Assembly (NCBI RefSeq): GCF_030463565.1
Contig: NC_134649.1
Coordinates: 382,001 to 446,000, forward strand
Source: Pelecanus crispus
Taxonomy: Eukaryota > Chordata > Aves > Pelecaniformes > Pelecanidae
DNA: 64,000 bases
Reading direction: 5' to 3'
Both the position numbers and the translations under genes were made by a program. How positions within the stretch are numbered: the stretch's first letter is position 1; every line of letters begins with the position of its first letter. Shown in pieces: positions 1 to 14,159 of this stretch. The notes beneath the pieces are model-generated. The model searched no databases, was not told where the DNA came from, and saw nothing but the letters and a program-made list of their open reading frames with translations.

Positions 1-781
1 CTTGGCCAAGCAGCTCAGGACAGTCCCTGCTGCCTGGGCAGGTGTTTGTCTGGGGCTCAGTGCCCTGACAGCCCGCTGGCACCTTTTGGGCCAGTGCACC
101 CAGCACCATGTTGTGTGGGAGCCATCCCTGTGTCCTCGGAGCAGGGGGGCTGGCTCCTCCAGGGGCTCAGCTGGGAGCGTGCTGGGGGCACTGGCCATGG
201 GCTGAGCACCCTCCTGGAGCCCCAGACCCCAGGCCAGCGCTCCCTGCTCTGCTCAACCCCCATCTCCAGCAGAGCCGCTCTGAAGGCACCCTTGGCCATG
301 ACTGCTGCATGGACAGGGCCGGTGCTGTGGGCACCTCCGTGCCCAGCCCCACAGCTGCTGCCTGCATGGGGACAGATGGCACAGGCTGAGCTCAGAGTTT
401 TATGTAAAAATGTATTCAAGGAGCTATTTACAATGAGCACATGGCTGGCAGGCAAGCTGAGACACGGAGGTGGCCAGGGCAGAGCCCCGCTCCCCCGGCA
501 AGCCCCGGGCCAGGGCAGATGGGCTAGTAAACGGTGCATGGCAGGAGCCGCCTCGTGCCATGCACCCGCCCCTTGGGTGGCCACAGCTCAGTGCAGGACC
601 GGTGTCCCTGGGAGCTCCCACTTTTGGGTCCCCCTCAGGCTCTCGGATGCCGCTGTCTCCTGGGAGAGCAGGTCAGGGGAGGCCAGCGGGGCCAGGGCAT
701 GGGCATGGGCACAGGGCATGGCAGACACCAGCCGCAGCTGCTACCGCGTGCAGGGCCAGGCACAGTCCGTCCCAGCAGGGA
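1..781. other. SERINC4 3'UTR and flank
   Basis: No coding exon is visible here. The right part, next to the stop codon at 782-784, must be the 3'UTR of the minus-strand SERINC gene. I see no perfect AATAAA or ATTAAA on the minus strand. A variant-like stretch (CATAAA on the minus strand) lies near 395-410, so the transcript end is unresolved. The far left is GC-rich sequence with nothing I recognise. Confidence 0.4.
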
Positions 782-4513
<3,732 letters not shown>

Positions 4514-5289
4514 GGCCTGGCCTGGCTCTGCTCTGCCCTGCTGCCCTGATGGGATTAGGGGGATTGTCGGCTCGGCCCGCCCCGCCATCTGCTCGCTGCC
4601 ACCCCCTGGCAGCCGCCGTCGGGGTGCTCTGCGGGGAGCCTGTCCAGGGTCCACCAGTGACCCCTTGCCCCAGGGAACCCTGCCTGGGACCCTGGCAGCC
4701 GGCTCGCGCAGGGACTGGCATGGGGGGCACGTGAGGTCTGCGGGTGCCATCACCTGCGTGGCGATGGCTGGTCCCAGAGCTGTGCTGTACGGTGTGGCTG
4801 GGGCGTGTGGGGGTCCCAAAGGGCTGGGGGGCTGCAAAGGCACCCACGGGCACAGAGGCACCCAAGGGTGCCCTGGGGGGGGTGCAGGGGCTGTGTGGGC
4901 AAGAGGATGGCAACAAGCACATCCAGCCAGAGAGCGGGATCTCCCCAGAGCGGGCAGGAGCTGGGGACAAACCAGAGGGATGCTGGGGGTCTGCTGCTGC
5001 CCCAGAGGCCCTGTGCTGGGTCCGGCTGGGCTGGCATCACCCTCCTTCTGCTCCTCCGCAGCTGCTTTGGCTTTGTGCTGGAACGGCCTTGACAAGGCGC
5101 AGGTGTTGGGGCTGCCGCTGCGCAGGGCTCTCTGGGGTCAAGGCTCTCCCTTCTTCCCACTCCCCCACAGCGAGGAGGGGACAGAGCCGGGACAGCTGAG
5201 CCCAGTGGCCAAAGGGGCGGCCCATGACACCGTGTCCCCTTGGCGGTGAGACTGGAGGCAAAGGAAGAGGAAGGGTTTTGGCTCCCAGC
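4514..5289. other. SERINC4 upstream region
   Basis: GC-rich sequence upstream of the SERINC4 start codon, presumably holding its promoter and any 5'UTR. I see no TATA box, no second gene and no recognisable repeat until the LTR-like segment at about 5290. Confidence 0.35.
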
Positions 5290-5523
5290 ATGGCTGTTGC
5301 TTGGAGACTGGCTGGGCACCGGCTGCTGGTGGGAGGCAGTGAGCAACTGCCTTTACAGTCCTGGGGTTTGTTTTATTTTTCCTTTTTCCTTCACAGGTTA
5401 AAGTGCCTTTTATCTTGACTCACGAGCTTTTTTGCTTTTGCTCTTCCTAGTCTCTCCCCATCCCGCTGCAGGGGGGGAGAGGCTGTGTAGGTGCTCGGCT
5501 GCTGGCCGGGTCAGCCCACCACA
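5290..5523 (+). mobile_element. Degraded 3' part of an avian retroviral LTR
   Basis: This segment aligns by eye, in the same orientation, with the 3' half of the better-preserved LTR at 16342-16881. Shared blocks include the GCTTGG..ACTGGCTGGGC stretch, a T-rich tract with TTAAA-TGCCTT, CTCCCCATCCC, and the closing GGCTGTGTAG..GCTGCTGGC..ACCACA. It is an old fossil fragment, clearly more diverged than the other copy, and its 5' half is not recognisable. Confidence 0.65.
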
Positions 5524-6850
5524 GCCCCCTGGGATCCTGCGGGATGTTTCGGGCTGCCTTGTCCCCACACACATGCCCCTGCACTAGGAGCAGTGGGGGG
5601 AAAGGGCCCCGGAGGCTGTCACAGAGGTGGGTGCAGCACATGGCGCAGCGGGTGCAGGAGACGGAGGAACCGGCACGGGACCGACAGACACAGGTCCAGG
5701 TCTGGTACAGGAGGCCGCTCTCAGGGCTGGTTTCTGTTTGACTCCCTGGCAGGTTTGCCAGCCCAGTATGGCACAGCTGGACGCAGCCCCAGGCACCATG
5801 GGGACAGGACGGGAGGTGCCACAAGGCCGGTGCGAGGCCCTGGTGCCAACCTGGAGAGCTGGAAGCGGAGTCAGCCCCTGGCATCGTGGCTGGCTGACGG
5901 CAGAGCCCAGTGGCAATGGTGGCGCAGGGTCCCTGGCTGCCTGGCACGGCCCATGAGTCAGACCCGACCTGTGCTCGCCCACCCCGCGCCGGGAGCGCTC
6001 CCTGGTCAGGCACAGGTGTGCCATGGACCGGGGCAGAGCCCAGGGCAGAGCCCAGGGCTGTCCTCCAGAGTCAGCGGAGAGGGGCTGGAGCAGAGCGCTG
6101 TGCTGCCCTGGTCGGTAGCGCCAGGGTCCTGTAAAGATCCCCTGGGCTCAGCGCACTGCGAGGGAGAAGCAGCGCGGGGGCCAAGGCCAGAGAGCCGGGG
6201 CGGCCGCTCTGCCCAGCAGGGAGAAGGGGAGGCTGCAGTCCCACGGGGATGCTCTGCAGACCAGGGCAGGGGAGCGCTGCGCCTGTGGCATTTCCCCCCC
6301 AGGGTCTGCAGGTCCCACATCTCCCCAGTGCTCCAGCCTGGGCACCCAGCCCTGCCGAGCGGGCATGGAGCTGCCACCACGGTTTGGCCCCCCAGCACAG
6401 GGCCCGCAGCAGCGTCGGGGTGGCACCGGGGCTGGCTGGCTGCCGAGGCGGCCCTGGCAGCTGTGCAGCGTGCAGGGAGGAGCGTTCCTGGCACCGCAGC
6501 CCTGTGTGGCCACGCATGGCAGGGCTCCCGGGGCGCATCTCAGCACCCATCACCGCACAACAGCCACAACAGCCCCTGGCAGGGACACATCCCTCTGCCA
6601 CGTGCCTGGGTCTGCCCGTGCTTTTGCCTTCAGGTGACAACCCCTTGGCTCCTGCCCCGGGGGCTTGAAGCAGCCACTCAGAGCAGCGTGGGGGTCTGCA
6701 TGGGAAGGGCTCCCTGCCCCACCCCACCCTTGAGCTGCCTGGTACCGCACACAGCGTGGGGTGCAGCCTGTCCCCAGAGGGGCTGCAGTGTCCCCAGTGT
6801 CCCCATCAGGGCATGGTGGGAGATGCGTGGTGCAGGAGGGATGCGGTGGT
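5524..6850. other. Intergenic, no recognised gene
   Basis: GC-rich sequence between the LTR fragment and the CR1 tails. Long open frames occur on both strands, but they overlap one another, lack family resemblance and have no supporting splice structure. I treat them as by-products of base composition. Confidence 0.4.
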
Positions 6851-6854
6851 GACA

Positions 6855-7003
6855 GAGAGGTGGGGGAGTCCCCATCCCTGGAGGTGTTCAAAAAACGGGC
6901 AGAGGTGGCACTTGGGGACATGGTTTGGTGGGCATGGGGGTGTTGGGTTGGTGGTTGCACTGATGATCTTAGAGATCCTTTCCAACCTTAGTGATTCCTA
7001 GTT
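6855..7003 (+). mobile_element. CR1 LINE 3' tail, fragment A
   Basis: Matches the 3' end of CR1: the GAGAGGTGGGGGAGTCCCC block, CCCTGGAGGTGTTCAA, CTTGGGGACATGGTTT, then GATGATCTTAGAGATC and TTTCCAACCTTAGTGATTC. The same sequence closes the large CR1 at 19490-19649. A 5'-truncated, non-coding copy. Confidence 0.85.
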
Positions 7004-7065
7004 TTACTTCATTAAAAAATAATCCAGCCACCAAGCCAGGAAACATGAAATTATGACTCTCCCCT

Positions 7066-7156
7066 TAACTGGTTTAGCGGTGGACTTGGTAATGTTAGGT
7101 CAATGGTTGGGCCGGATGACCTTAAAGGTCTTTTCCAACCTCAACGATTCTGTGAC
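7066..7156 (+). mobile_element. CR1 LINE 3' tail, fragment B
   Basis: A second, shorter CR1 3' end: GGTTTAGCGGTGGACTTGG, then GATGACCTTAAAGGTC and TTTTCCAACCTCAACGATTC, ending in the family's ATTCTGTGA motif. Only about 60 bp separates it from fragment A, so it is a separate insertion or a duplicated tail. Confidence 0.85.
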
Positions 7157-7492
7157 GACCTGGCTCTCCCCGGCCCGTGCCCGGGGCAGCCAGGCGCCAT
7201 TGCTGCCGGGCTCCGGGGCTGCGCTGCAGGTACGGCACGGCCATCTCCCGCTTGCGGGCAGCGCCCGGGGAAGCCGCTTCGGCCGGTCCCCTCCTTCCAT
7301 CGCGTGTGACTGCGGCGGGAGCCAAATCGGGATCCCTAACCCTCTTACCCGGCTTAGCGCCGGCTGGGCCGGCGGGCGGCCCGGGGGCCGCCGGCACCGA
7401 GCGCCCCGGGCCCGGGGGCAGCGCCCGCGGCAGACACAGCTCGGCCGCGCCCGGGACGGGGCCGCTGCCCGGGAAGCGGCGGCGAGGGCCGG

Positions 7493-7880
7493 GGCCGGGG
7501 CGGGACCGGGGCCTGGGGGCGGGGCGCGGAGGGGCCGGGGGGCGGGGCCGGGGCTTGGGGGCGGGGCCGGGACCGGGGCCTGGGGGCGGGGCGAGGAGGG
7601 GGCGGGTCCGGGGGCGGGACCTGAGACTGGGGGCGGGGCCAGGGTCTGGGGCGGGGGCGGGGCAGGACCGGGGCCTGGGGGCGGAGCCGGGGCCTGAGCC
7701 TGGGGGGCGGTGTCTGGCCCTGGGGGGCGGGGCCTGGCCTGGGGGCGGGGCGCGGAGGGGCGGGGACGGGGCGGGGCCGGGGCCTGGGGGGCGGGACCAG
7801 GGCCTGGGGGTGGGGCCAGGGCCTGGGGGCGGAGCCGGGGCCGGGACCTGGGGGGCGGGGCCGGGACCTGGGGGCGGGGC
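7493..7880 (+). repeat. GC-box minisatellite upstream of HYPK
   Basis: Irregular tandem repeats of about 20-24 bp built around GGGGCCTGGGGGCGGGGC. Nearly every unit contains a GGGCGG (Sp1/KLF) core and runs of four to six G. The array ends about 50 bp before the HYPK E-box/ETS element and sits in the CpG-rich promoter. It may be part of the promoter, or a repeat expanded beside it. Confidence 0.8.
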
Positions 7881-7930
7881 CGCCGCCGCTCTGCCCCGCC
7901 GCTGCGCTGCGCTCGCTGGTTCCGGCGGCG

Positions 7931-7945
7931 CACGTGACCGGAAGT
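7931..7945 (+). promoter_or_regulatory. Composite E-box/ETS element of HYPK
   Basis: CACGTGAC at 7931-7938 overlaps CCGGAAGT at 7938-7945, only about 20 bp before the HYPK start codon. CACGTGAC is the USF/TFE-type E-box. CCGGAAGT is the ETS/GABPA core typical of housekeeping start sites. The position implies a very short 5'UTR or a downstream core-promoter element. Confidence 0.6.
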
Positions 7946-7964
7946 GGAGCCCGGCGGCGGCGGG

Positions 7965-9051
7965 ATGGCGGCGGAGGGGGACGTGGAGCTGGAGCTGGAG
8001 ACGGAGCCCAACGGCTCCGGCGGCGGCGGCGGCGATGGGGCGGGCGGGCGCGCGGCCGAGAAGCCGCGGAAGCACGACAGCGGCGCGGCGGACCTGGAGC
8101 GCGTCACGGACTACGCGGAGGAGAAGGAGATCCAGAGCTCCAACCTGGAGACGGTGCGGCGGGCGGCGGCGGACCGGGGCGGGGGGCCGGGCGCTGCCTG
8201 CCCGGGGGGGCGAGCCGGGGCCTGAGCACCGCGCCTGTACGGCCGCCGCTGCGCCCGTCCCGGTGCCCGTCCCGGCGGGGCGCGGCGTTGAGCCGCCCGG
8301 TGCTGCGCAGCGCGGTGACTGCGCTCGTCCTGGCAGGCCATGTCGGTGATCGGAGACCGGAGATCCCGGGAGCAGAAAGCGAAGCAGGAGAGGTAACGGC
8401 CCGCGCTCGCTCGGGGCTCTGGGGAACGGCCCGGTCCGCGCCCGTTCCCCCACCGTCCCGCCCCTCGCAACACGGCCCGGGCACCGGGCACCGGCCCACG
8501 GCTTCCCTGCCTGGCGTCCCGTCCCTTTCCTGGGAGCCGGGGCGGCGCCCGGCATCCTCCCGGAGCACAGCCCTGCGAGGGGCTGCTCCCGCCCCGCTGC
8601 ACAGCCGAACCAGCGGCCGGGGCGGTCACTGGCGGGGGCCTCTCGGTCACCGGTTTGTCTGTCTCTTTGCCACAGGGAGAAGGAACTGGCAAAAGTGACC
8701 ATCAAGAAGGAGGACCTGGAGCTGATTGTGAGTAGGGGCGGGACGCCGGGTGGGCGGTGGCGTGTCCCAAAGCTCGGGTGCAGCCGACGTCTGGTCACCA
8801 AAACTGCACCGAATGATGAGGCTGGTGCACAGCTGCCCGTGACGCTGGGGCCGAGCGGGCGTGCGGCTGGGCAGCCCCCGCTGCCAACCCCCCCCAGCCC
8901 GGCCCGCGACGCTGTTCTGCGGCCGCTGTACGGGGGTGCGGCTGTTTCCCTGCAGATGACGGAGATGGAGATCTCGCGGGCAGCCGCGGAGCGCAGCCTA
9001 CGGGAGCACATGGGGAACGTGGTGGAGGCACTCATCACCCTCACCAACTGA
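7965..9051 (+). CDS. HYPK: Huntingtin-interacting protein K
   Basis: HYPK binds the NatA acetyltransferase (NAA10/NAA15) at the ribosome and has chaperone-like activity toward aggregation-prone proteins. Four coding exons: 7965-8153, 8337-8392, 8676-8727, 8956-9051; all GT-AG with closed phases; 130 residues. The chosen start gives MAAEGDVELELE, matching the family's ATEGDVELELE. Next come a Gly-rich insert, then EKPRKHDSGAADLERVTDY, EEKEIQSSNLETAMSV, REQKAKQEREKELAKVTIKK, and a C-terminal UBA-like helical domain (MTEMEISRAAAERSLREHMG .. NVVEALITLTN). From KPRKHDSG onward it is nearly identical to mammals; the Gly-rich run after ETEPNGS is longer. Its poly(A) signal is at 9126. It converges on MFAP1, and SERINC4 lies upstream on the other strand, as in mammals. 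Confidence 0.97.
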
Positions 9052-9125
9052 GCGCCGGGCCCGCTGGACGGGCGCTCCCTCGCCGGACGCAGGGTTGGCT
9101 GGAGACGCGGTGTGTTACCTTACCC

Positions 9126-9131
9126 AATAAA
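9126..9131 (+). promoter_or_regulatory. HYPK poly(A) signal
   Basis: AATAAA lies 75 bp after the HYPK stop codon, so cleavage is expected at about 9145-9155. The HYPK 3'UTR is therefore only about 100 nt. Confidence 0.85.
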
Positions 9132-9362
9132 GGCACCGGTGGGAGTTTGCTGTCACTGTGGTCTGCACAGCGCTGGGCACCATGGGTCCCGTGGGGCATG
9201 TGGCGGCGAGCCAGGTGCAGTGACGGCTGCTCTCCTACACCCTGCCCAGGCCAGCGCCCCCGGGGCTGCGCCCGCCCACCCGCCCTGGCTCGCAGGAAGG
9301 TGCAGAGTAGGACAGCCATATTCCACAGACAGCATGGCCAGAATGTGTAAGAAAATGACTGC

Positions 9363-9368
9363 TTTAAT
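9363..9368 (-). promoter_or_regulatory. MFAP1 poly(A) signal
   Basis: ATTAAA on the minus strand, about 520 bp beyond the MFAP1 stop. It implies a transcript end near 9345, leaving roughly 200 bp between the HYPK and MFAP1 3' ends. Confidence 0.65.
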
Positions 9369-9886
9369 CAAACCGACCCCCCCACCCCACCCCACATAGG
9401 TAGAAAAGCCACGCCCTGCAGAAACAGGGTGAGGAGATGGGGGTCACCACTGTTCCACACCAAAAAAAAGGGCCCAAAATGGCAATGGGGGAAGTACAAG
9501 TGATAGGGAGATGCTGTGGACCAGACGGGTATAAAAGTCCATTAATTCCTCCGAAAGCGGGTGTGCTGGAGCCGGGGGCGTTGCCGCGCTCCCCCACAGC
9601 CCTGTCAGGTGCTGCTGACACGCTGGGGGCGGCTGCTGGTGGGACGGTGGTGTGGCTGCGAGCCGGGCCAGCACGGACAGGCTGTCATCCTCCCCAGCAC
9701 CCGGGCAGGGAGCCCGCCGGGTCTCCACAGTGTGGGGAGCGGGATACTGCGTCGACAGGGCAGGCGTGGTGCAGGGGCACAGAGGAAGGGCTTGTCACCA
9801 CAGGAGTCCTGGCACAGCGCCGTGTCCCTTCTGTCCCTACCCAGGCTCCTGGCAGCTGGCAGAGAAATGCCCTTCTGCCCACTGCT

Positions 9887-12800
9887 TTAAGTGGTTTTTC
9901 GCTTCTTGGCTGAGGGTCTCTCAAAGACGTCGCGTACGCCCGCTGCTTTCTGCTTAAAGAACTTGGTGTTCTGCGCGCTCTCCTGGCCCCAGGCAGAGTC
10001 GAAGGAGGTGGTATCCTGGTCCACCAAGTGCGTGTACTTCGTCCGCCCCGAGCGCCCAAAGTTCTTGACCTGGGGAGCAGAAGAGCTCGTGAGCAGCCAT
10101 CCAGGGAGGACGCAGGGACCCGCGGCTCCTCCCCGCCCAGCGCACGAGCTCCTGCTCCTGTCGAGGAACCGCGACCCCTCAGCGCGGCACACAGGCTGGA
10201 CACCCTCCAGCCGGCACACCCACCTGCATGACTTTGGGCAGGATGGTCTTGTTGAAGTGGTCCTCGAGGGTCGGAGCGCTGAAGTCCCTCTTGTAAACCT
10301 CCTCATCCTCATCCTGCAGGAGAAGAACGCGCCTGCTCAGCCTGCAAGTTTCCAGCAAGTGCCAGAAGCCAGCAGAAGAGGGGGAGAGACAACAGAAGCC
10401 TGTATCGCTGCTCTGCCAGGGGCTGCCACAGTGCTTGCAATCCTATTAACCCACTGCCAAAGGGGGAGGACGCGAGCATTGTCCCCCAGGCCTGTCTCTG
10501 GTAGCCCCCCCTCGCGTCTCCTCAGGCCACTTCTCCAGAGCCCACGTGGAGCTGGCTTGGTTCTGGCAGGGTCCCCCAGCCCAAACAGCAGCACAGGGAC
10601 ACCTCTGCTGCTTCAGCTCCGTCTCAGCTGGGAACCCTCGACCTAACGTGCACTGGAGAGGCAGCGCAGGCCAGCTCCAGGCGGAACTGTGCCTGTCCTG
10701 CTCAGGCTCTGGAGAGCAGCTGCAGGCCAGCGCCTGGCAGGCCACCGTGGCGTCACCGCTCACCCTCTCCCAACCGCACTGGTGTCACTGCTCACCCTCT
10801 GCCTCAAGAGCTGCCCGAGTTCAGAGCACCTCGGTCGCTTCAGCCCCGTGCTGCCTCCGAGGGCCAGCTCTTGTCTCAGGGCATCCTCAGCCCCAGGGCA
10901 CCGCGGGGGGAGGCTCCCCGCAGGGAGACGACGTCCCCGTGGTCTTGAACAGCCCCTCCGGCACGTAGACCCAGCCCCTGCTGCCGGCGCAGCCGTGCCC
11001 AGGCCCTCGCAGCACCACTCACCATGAAGAAGGCGCCACGGTGGTAGTACTTCTGCAGGAATTTGTATTTGCCCTTCACAGCCTTGTTGGTGATGACCTT
11101 GCCATTGGCCCGAAGCTCGGCCCGGCGCTCCTCCTCTGTCAAGTTCCGCATACGCTCGATCTCTGCCTTCTCCTTCTCCATGCTGGGCAGGAGAGAAACT
11201 CCTGAGACCCTGCGTCGCCACACCACCCTCCCGGGACAGCTGCTGTTGCCAGCTGCCATCCCATACATTTCCTGACTCTGCAGGGGAGCAGAGGCACCCC
11301 GAGGGCGGGCAGGAGAGGCTTTGGGCGCTTGGTCTAGCTCAGACCATGCTGCCAAAGGGAAGCCCGAGGAAGAGACGCCTCAACTGCCCACGGGCCTGCG
11401 GGGCCTGGGGCTGCGGGCTCTCAGCCTTGTGTCTACACAGACGATACTTACGCTTCTCGTTCTTCACGGTCCCGTTTGATACGCTTCAGCTCACGTACTT
11501 TCCAGGCTTCGTACTCCTCCTCATCGTTCTCATCATCTGTATCAAGTGCATCCAGTGCTGCCAGCGAGCGCTTGTTCTCCTCCAGTTCCTTCTTCGCTTC
11601 CTCTTCTACGATCTGCAGCAAGGAGCAGGCTAAGCTTGCTGTGGTGACTGCCATCCCCCCGTGCGACCCCCAGCCCACCCCTTGGCACCTTGAGCGTGTA
11701 CTTGCGCCTCTCCTCCGCCAGCCTCTTCGCCTCCTGCTCCAGCTCCTTCTGCTTCAAGGCTTCTGCTTCTCGCTCCTGAACTGTGATCCGGTCCTTCCTG
11801 CAGGCAAGGACCACAACAGCTTTCAGCCTTTCCGTGAGCCAGCGCGGCCGCTTGGCTCCTTGCAGACTTCTCCCCTCTCCTGCACTGCAGCCACTTTCAG
11901 CCTTCGCTCTCTCCAAGGACGGGCTGAGTCCCAGGGCTCTCCCCTTTCTGGCGCTGCCCATGCCGGGGCTACCACGCTGTTGCCCTACGGCTGCAGGCGC
12001 GCACACGAGCAACGGGAGACCAAGCCACCAGCTGTGCGGCACAGCCTGCTGACGCCTTCCCTTTGCCACCGTACGGCACTTGCCCAAGGGCTCCGGTCAG
12101 ACCCAGCTGCAACTGTGACCCACAGCCTGATCCCGCAGCGCCCAACGCAGCTGACAAGGGGCTGTCAGCACAGGGATCACCCTTCGCCCGCCCCGGGGAG
12201 GTGAACCGCTGCCCCACAGCAAGGAAGAGGAGACCACGGCAGCAGTGTCTGCTCGGCCCCTAGCTCCCAACTCCCGTGTCCTCACCCAGGGCTGACCCAC
12301 GCGGCCGCGTCACCCACTTGCGGATGAAGACAGGTTTGAGACGTGGCTCCATTTCATCCTCGCTGTCTGTGTACTCCTCGTACTCAGACTCGGACTCGGA
12401 CTCTTCTCCGGATCGACCCTCATCTTCCAACTCCATCACTTCCATCTCCTCGGTTTTCCTCTCCTGTGCTCGCTGACGCATCATCCCGCGCCGACGCTCG
12501 ATCTCCTAACGGAGACAAACAGAGATGAGTTAGATGACCAGCCCCGCTACTGTTTCCGTCTGAGTCTTCTGTCCAAAACGTGTGACATCTGGAGTGCTGG
12601 TTACGAGATGATACGCCTGTCCCTCCGGATGCAGGGTGGCCTCTCCTGGCGTCCCGTCCCCACAAGAGGACAATAACCCACGAGTTAAGTCACGGCCAGC
12701 TGTGACATTTATCCAGGTCCACCAGACAGCCCACACGTCTGTGCAAAAGGCAGTTCCAGCCTGTGCCATTCAGGGGCTTCCCTAGGCCCATTATTTGGCT

Positions 12801-13998
12801 CTGCAAGCGCACCTCATCATCGATCTCTTCCTCTTCCTCTTCGCTGGTGTCCTCCCGCTCCAGGCGCCAAGCTTCCCCCTCCACCTCTGAATCGCTTTCT
12901 CCAACCACTTCAGGCTCCACGATTTTACGGTGTCTTGCCAGCCTGCAACAGACCCCAATTAAACAACGGCACTTCGAGCATAAAGAGGCTGCAAGAAGTT
13001 AACTATTCATGAATTGTTCCTAATGAGGCCGTGGTAAACGCCAGAACTGCCGAGCATGGGCAGACCCCACACGTTCCTTCCCAGGAGGCTGGAGTGGCCG
13101 GGCACTGGCAGCCCCTCCCTGTCCATGCTCCGAGTTGGAACACAGCTCCCAGGGGGAAGGCTCCCCGTTACTGGAACTGAAAGCAGCAGCAGCTCCACGG
13201 GAGGAGGCAAATGGCACTCGGTTACTCCCTGCCCGGAGCATACTTCATGTGACACCATCCCTTCTGACTACCCTGAGCCTCGGCACACTGTGTTAATTTT
13301 TATTTCAGAGGTAATAGCCCTAGATGCGGGGCTATGCCCTGGAAATGGTGAGTCCTGGTTGGAAGGGCTGCTCATGGCAGGGCCAGAGCCCGAGGACAGG
13401 GCAGCGCAGGCGTGAGAGAGTCAGAGACTCTCCCACGTTGCCCGGAGAACATCCTCAGCTTATGCCCGGCGTTCCTGCGATTCCTCACTGCACTGCAGCA
13501 GAGCGGGGTTCAGACCCCCCAGCCCCCTGCGAGCGCAAACCTGCAGGGAAGCACGGCAGGGGCGGGCAGAGACCCAGCTCCTCGCTGACCCCAGCACTCA
13601 CCGCTCCTCCACATCTTCAGCGATGCGGTTCTGGAGGCGCCGGAGCCGGGGGTCGTTGGCGAGCTCCTCCTCCTGCTCCTCGGGCTCCACCTCCTGCTCC
13701 TTCGCCTTCTTGATGAACTGGAACTCCTCATCCTCCTCCTCCGAAGACTCCATGGGCGCGTAGTCGGGCCGCTTCCCCGAGACGTACCGCTTCACCTTCA
13801 CCTTCTCCATGGAGAGCTCGCCTGCGGGCGCCCGGGCCGTCACCAGCGGCCCCGGGCCCGCGTCTCTCCCCGCCGCCGCCACGGCTGGGCCGGCCCCGGC
13901 CGCTGCCCCCCCCACTCACCCTTCTCGTTGCGGACGGGCACGGCGCCCGCCGTGGACTGGATCGGCGGCTGCTTCATGAGGGCGCTGGGGACCGACAT
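9887..13998 (-). CDS. MFAP1: Microfibril-associated protein 1 (spliceosomal)
   Basis: Despite its name, MFAP1 is a nuclear component of the spliceosomal B complex. Nine coding exons (plus coordinates, first to last): 13920-13998, 13602-13821, 12813-12942, 12318-12505, 11689-11797, 11452-11612, 11023-11182, 10224-10313, 9887-10069. All junctions are GT-AG with closed phases, giving 439 residues, the same length as human. The start is in a perfect GCCACCATGT context and begins [16 protein letters not shown]. Seen in order: a basic segment ([15 protein letters not shown]), acidic runs ([29 protein letters not shown]), a long charged coiled-coil region ([19 protein letters not shown] and onward), the conserved [20 protein letters not shown], and a basic C-terminus KKRKTT. 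The gene is tail-to-tail with HYPK and has a CpG promoter with clustered ETS sites. Nothing in it looks broken. Confidence 0.98.
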
Positions 13999-14080
13999 GG
14001 TGGCGCCGGGGCCGGGGCCGAGCAGCGGCAACTGACAACGGCTCCTCGCAGCCGCTCACCCGGAACTGGAACCGTGCTCC

Positions 14081-14156
14081 CACTTCCGCCGGAAGCGGAG
14101 CGCGCCGCCGGCGAGTGACCGCCGGAAGTGAAGCTCGGCGTGGGGGGAACTTCCGG
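14081..14156. promoter_or_regulatory. Clustered ETS sites of the MFAP1 promoter
   Basis: Four ETS/GABPA-type cores lie within 76 bp: CACTTCCG (14081), CCGGAAGC (14089), CCGGAAGT (14122) and ACTTCCGG (14149), in both orientations. They begin about 80 bp upstream of the MFAP1 start codon in a CpG island without a TATA box. This is the usual structure of bidirectional housekeeping promoters. Confidence 0.7.
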
Positions 14157-14159
14157 GTC

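Noticed and set aside
5491-6852. Plus-strand open frame of about 450 codons
   Set aside because: No similarity to known families, overlapping frames on the other strand, and composition explains the openness.
7122-9047. Minus-strand frame of about 640 codons antisense to HYPK
   Set aside because: Pro-rich product of the GC-box minisatellite and HYPK antisense; no conserved domain.
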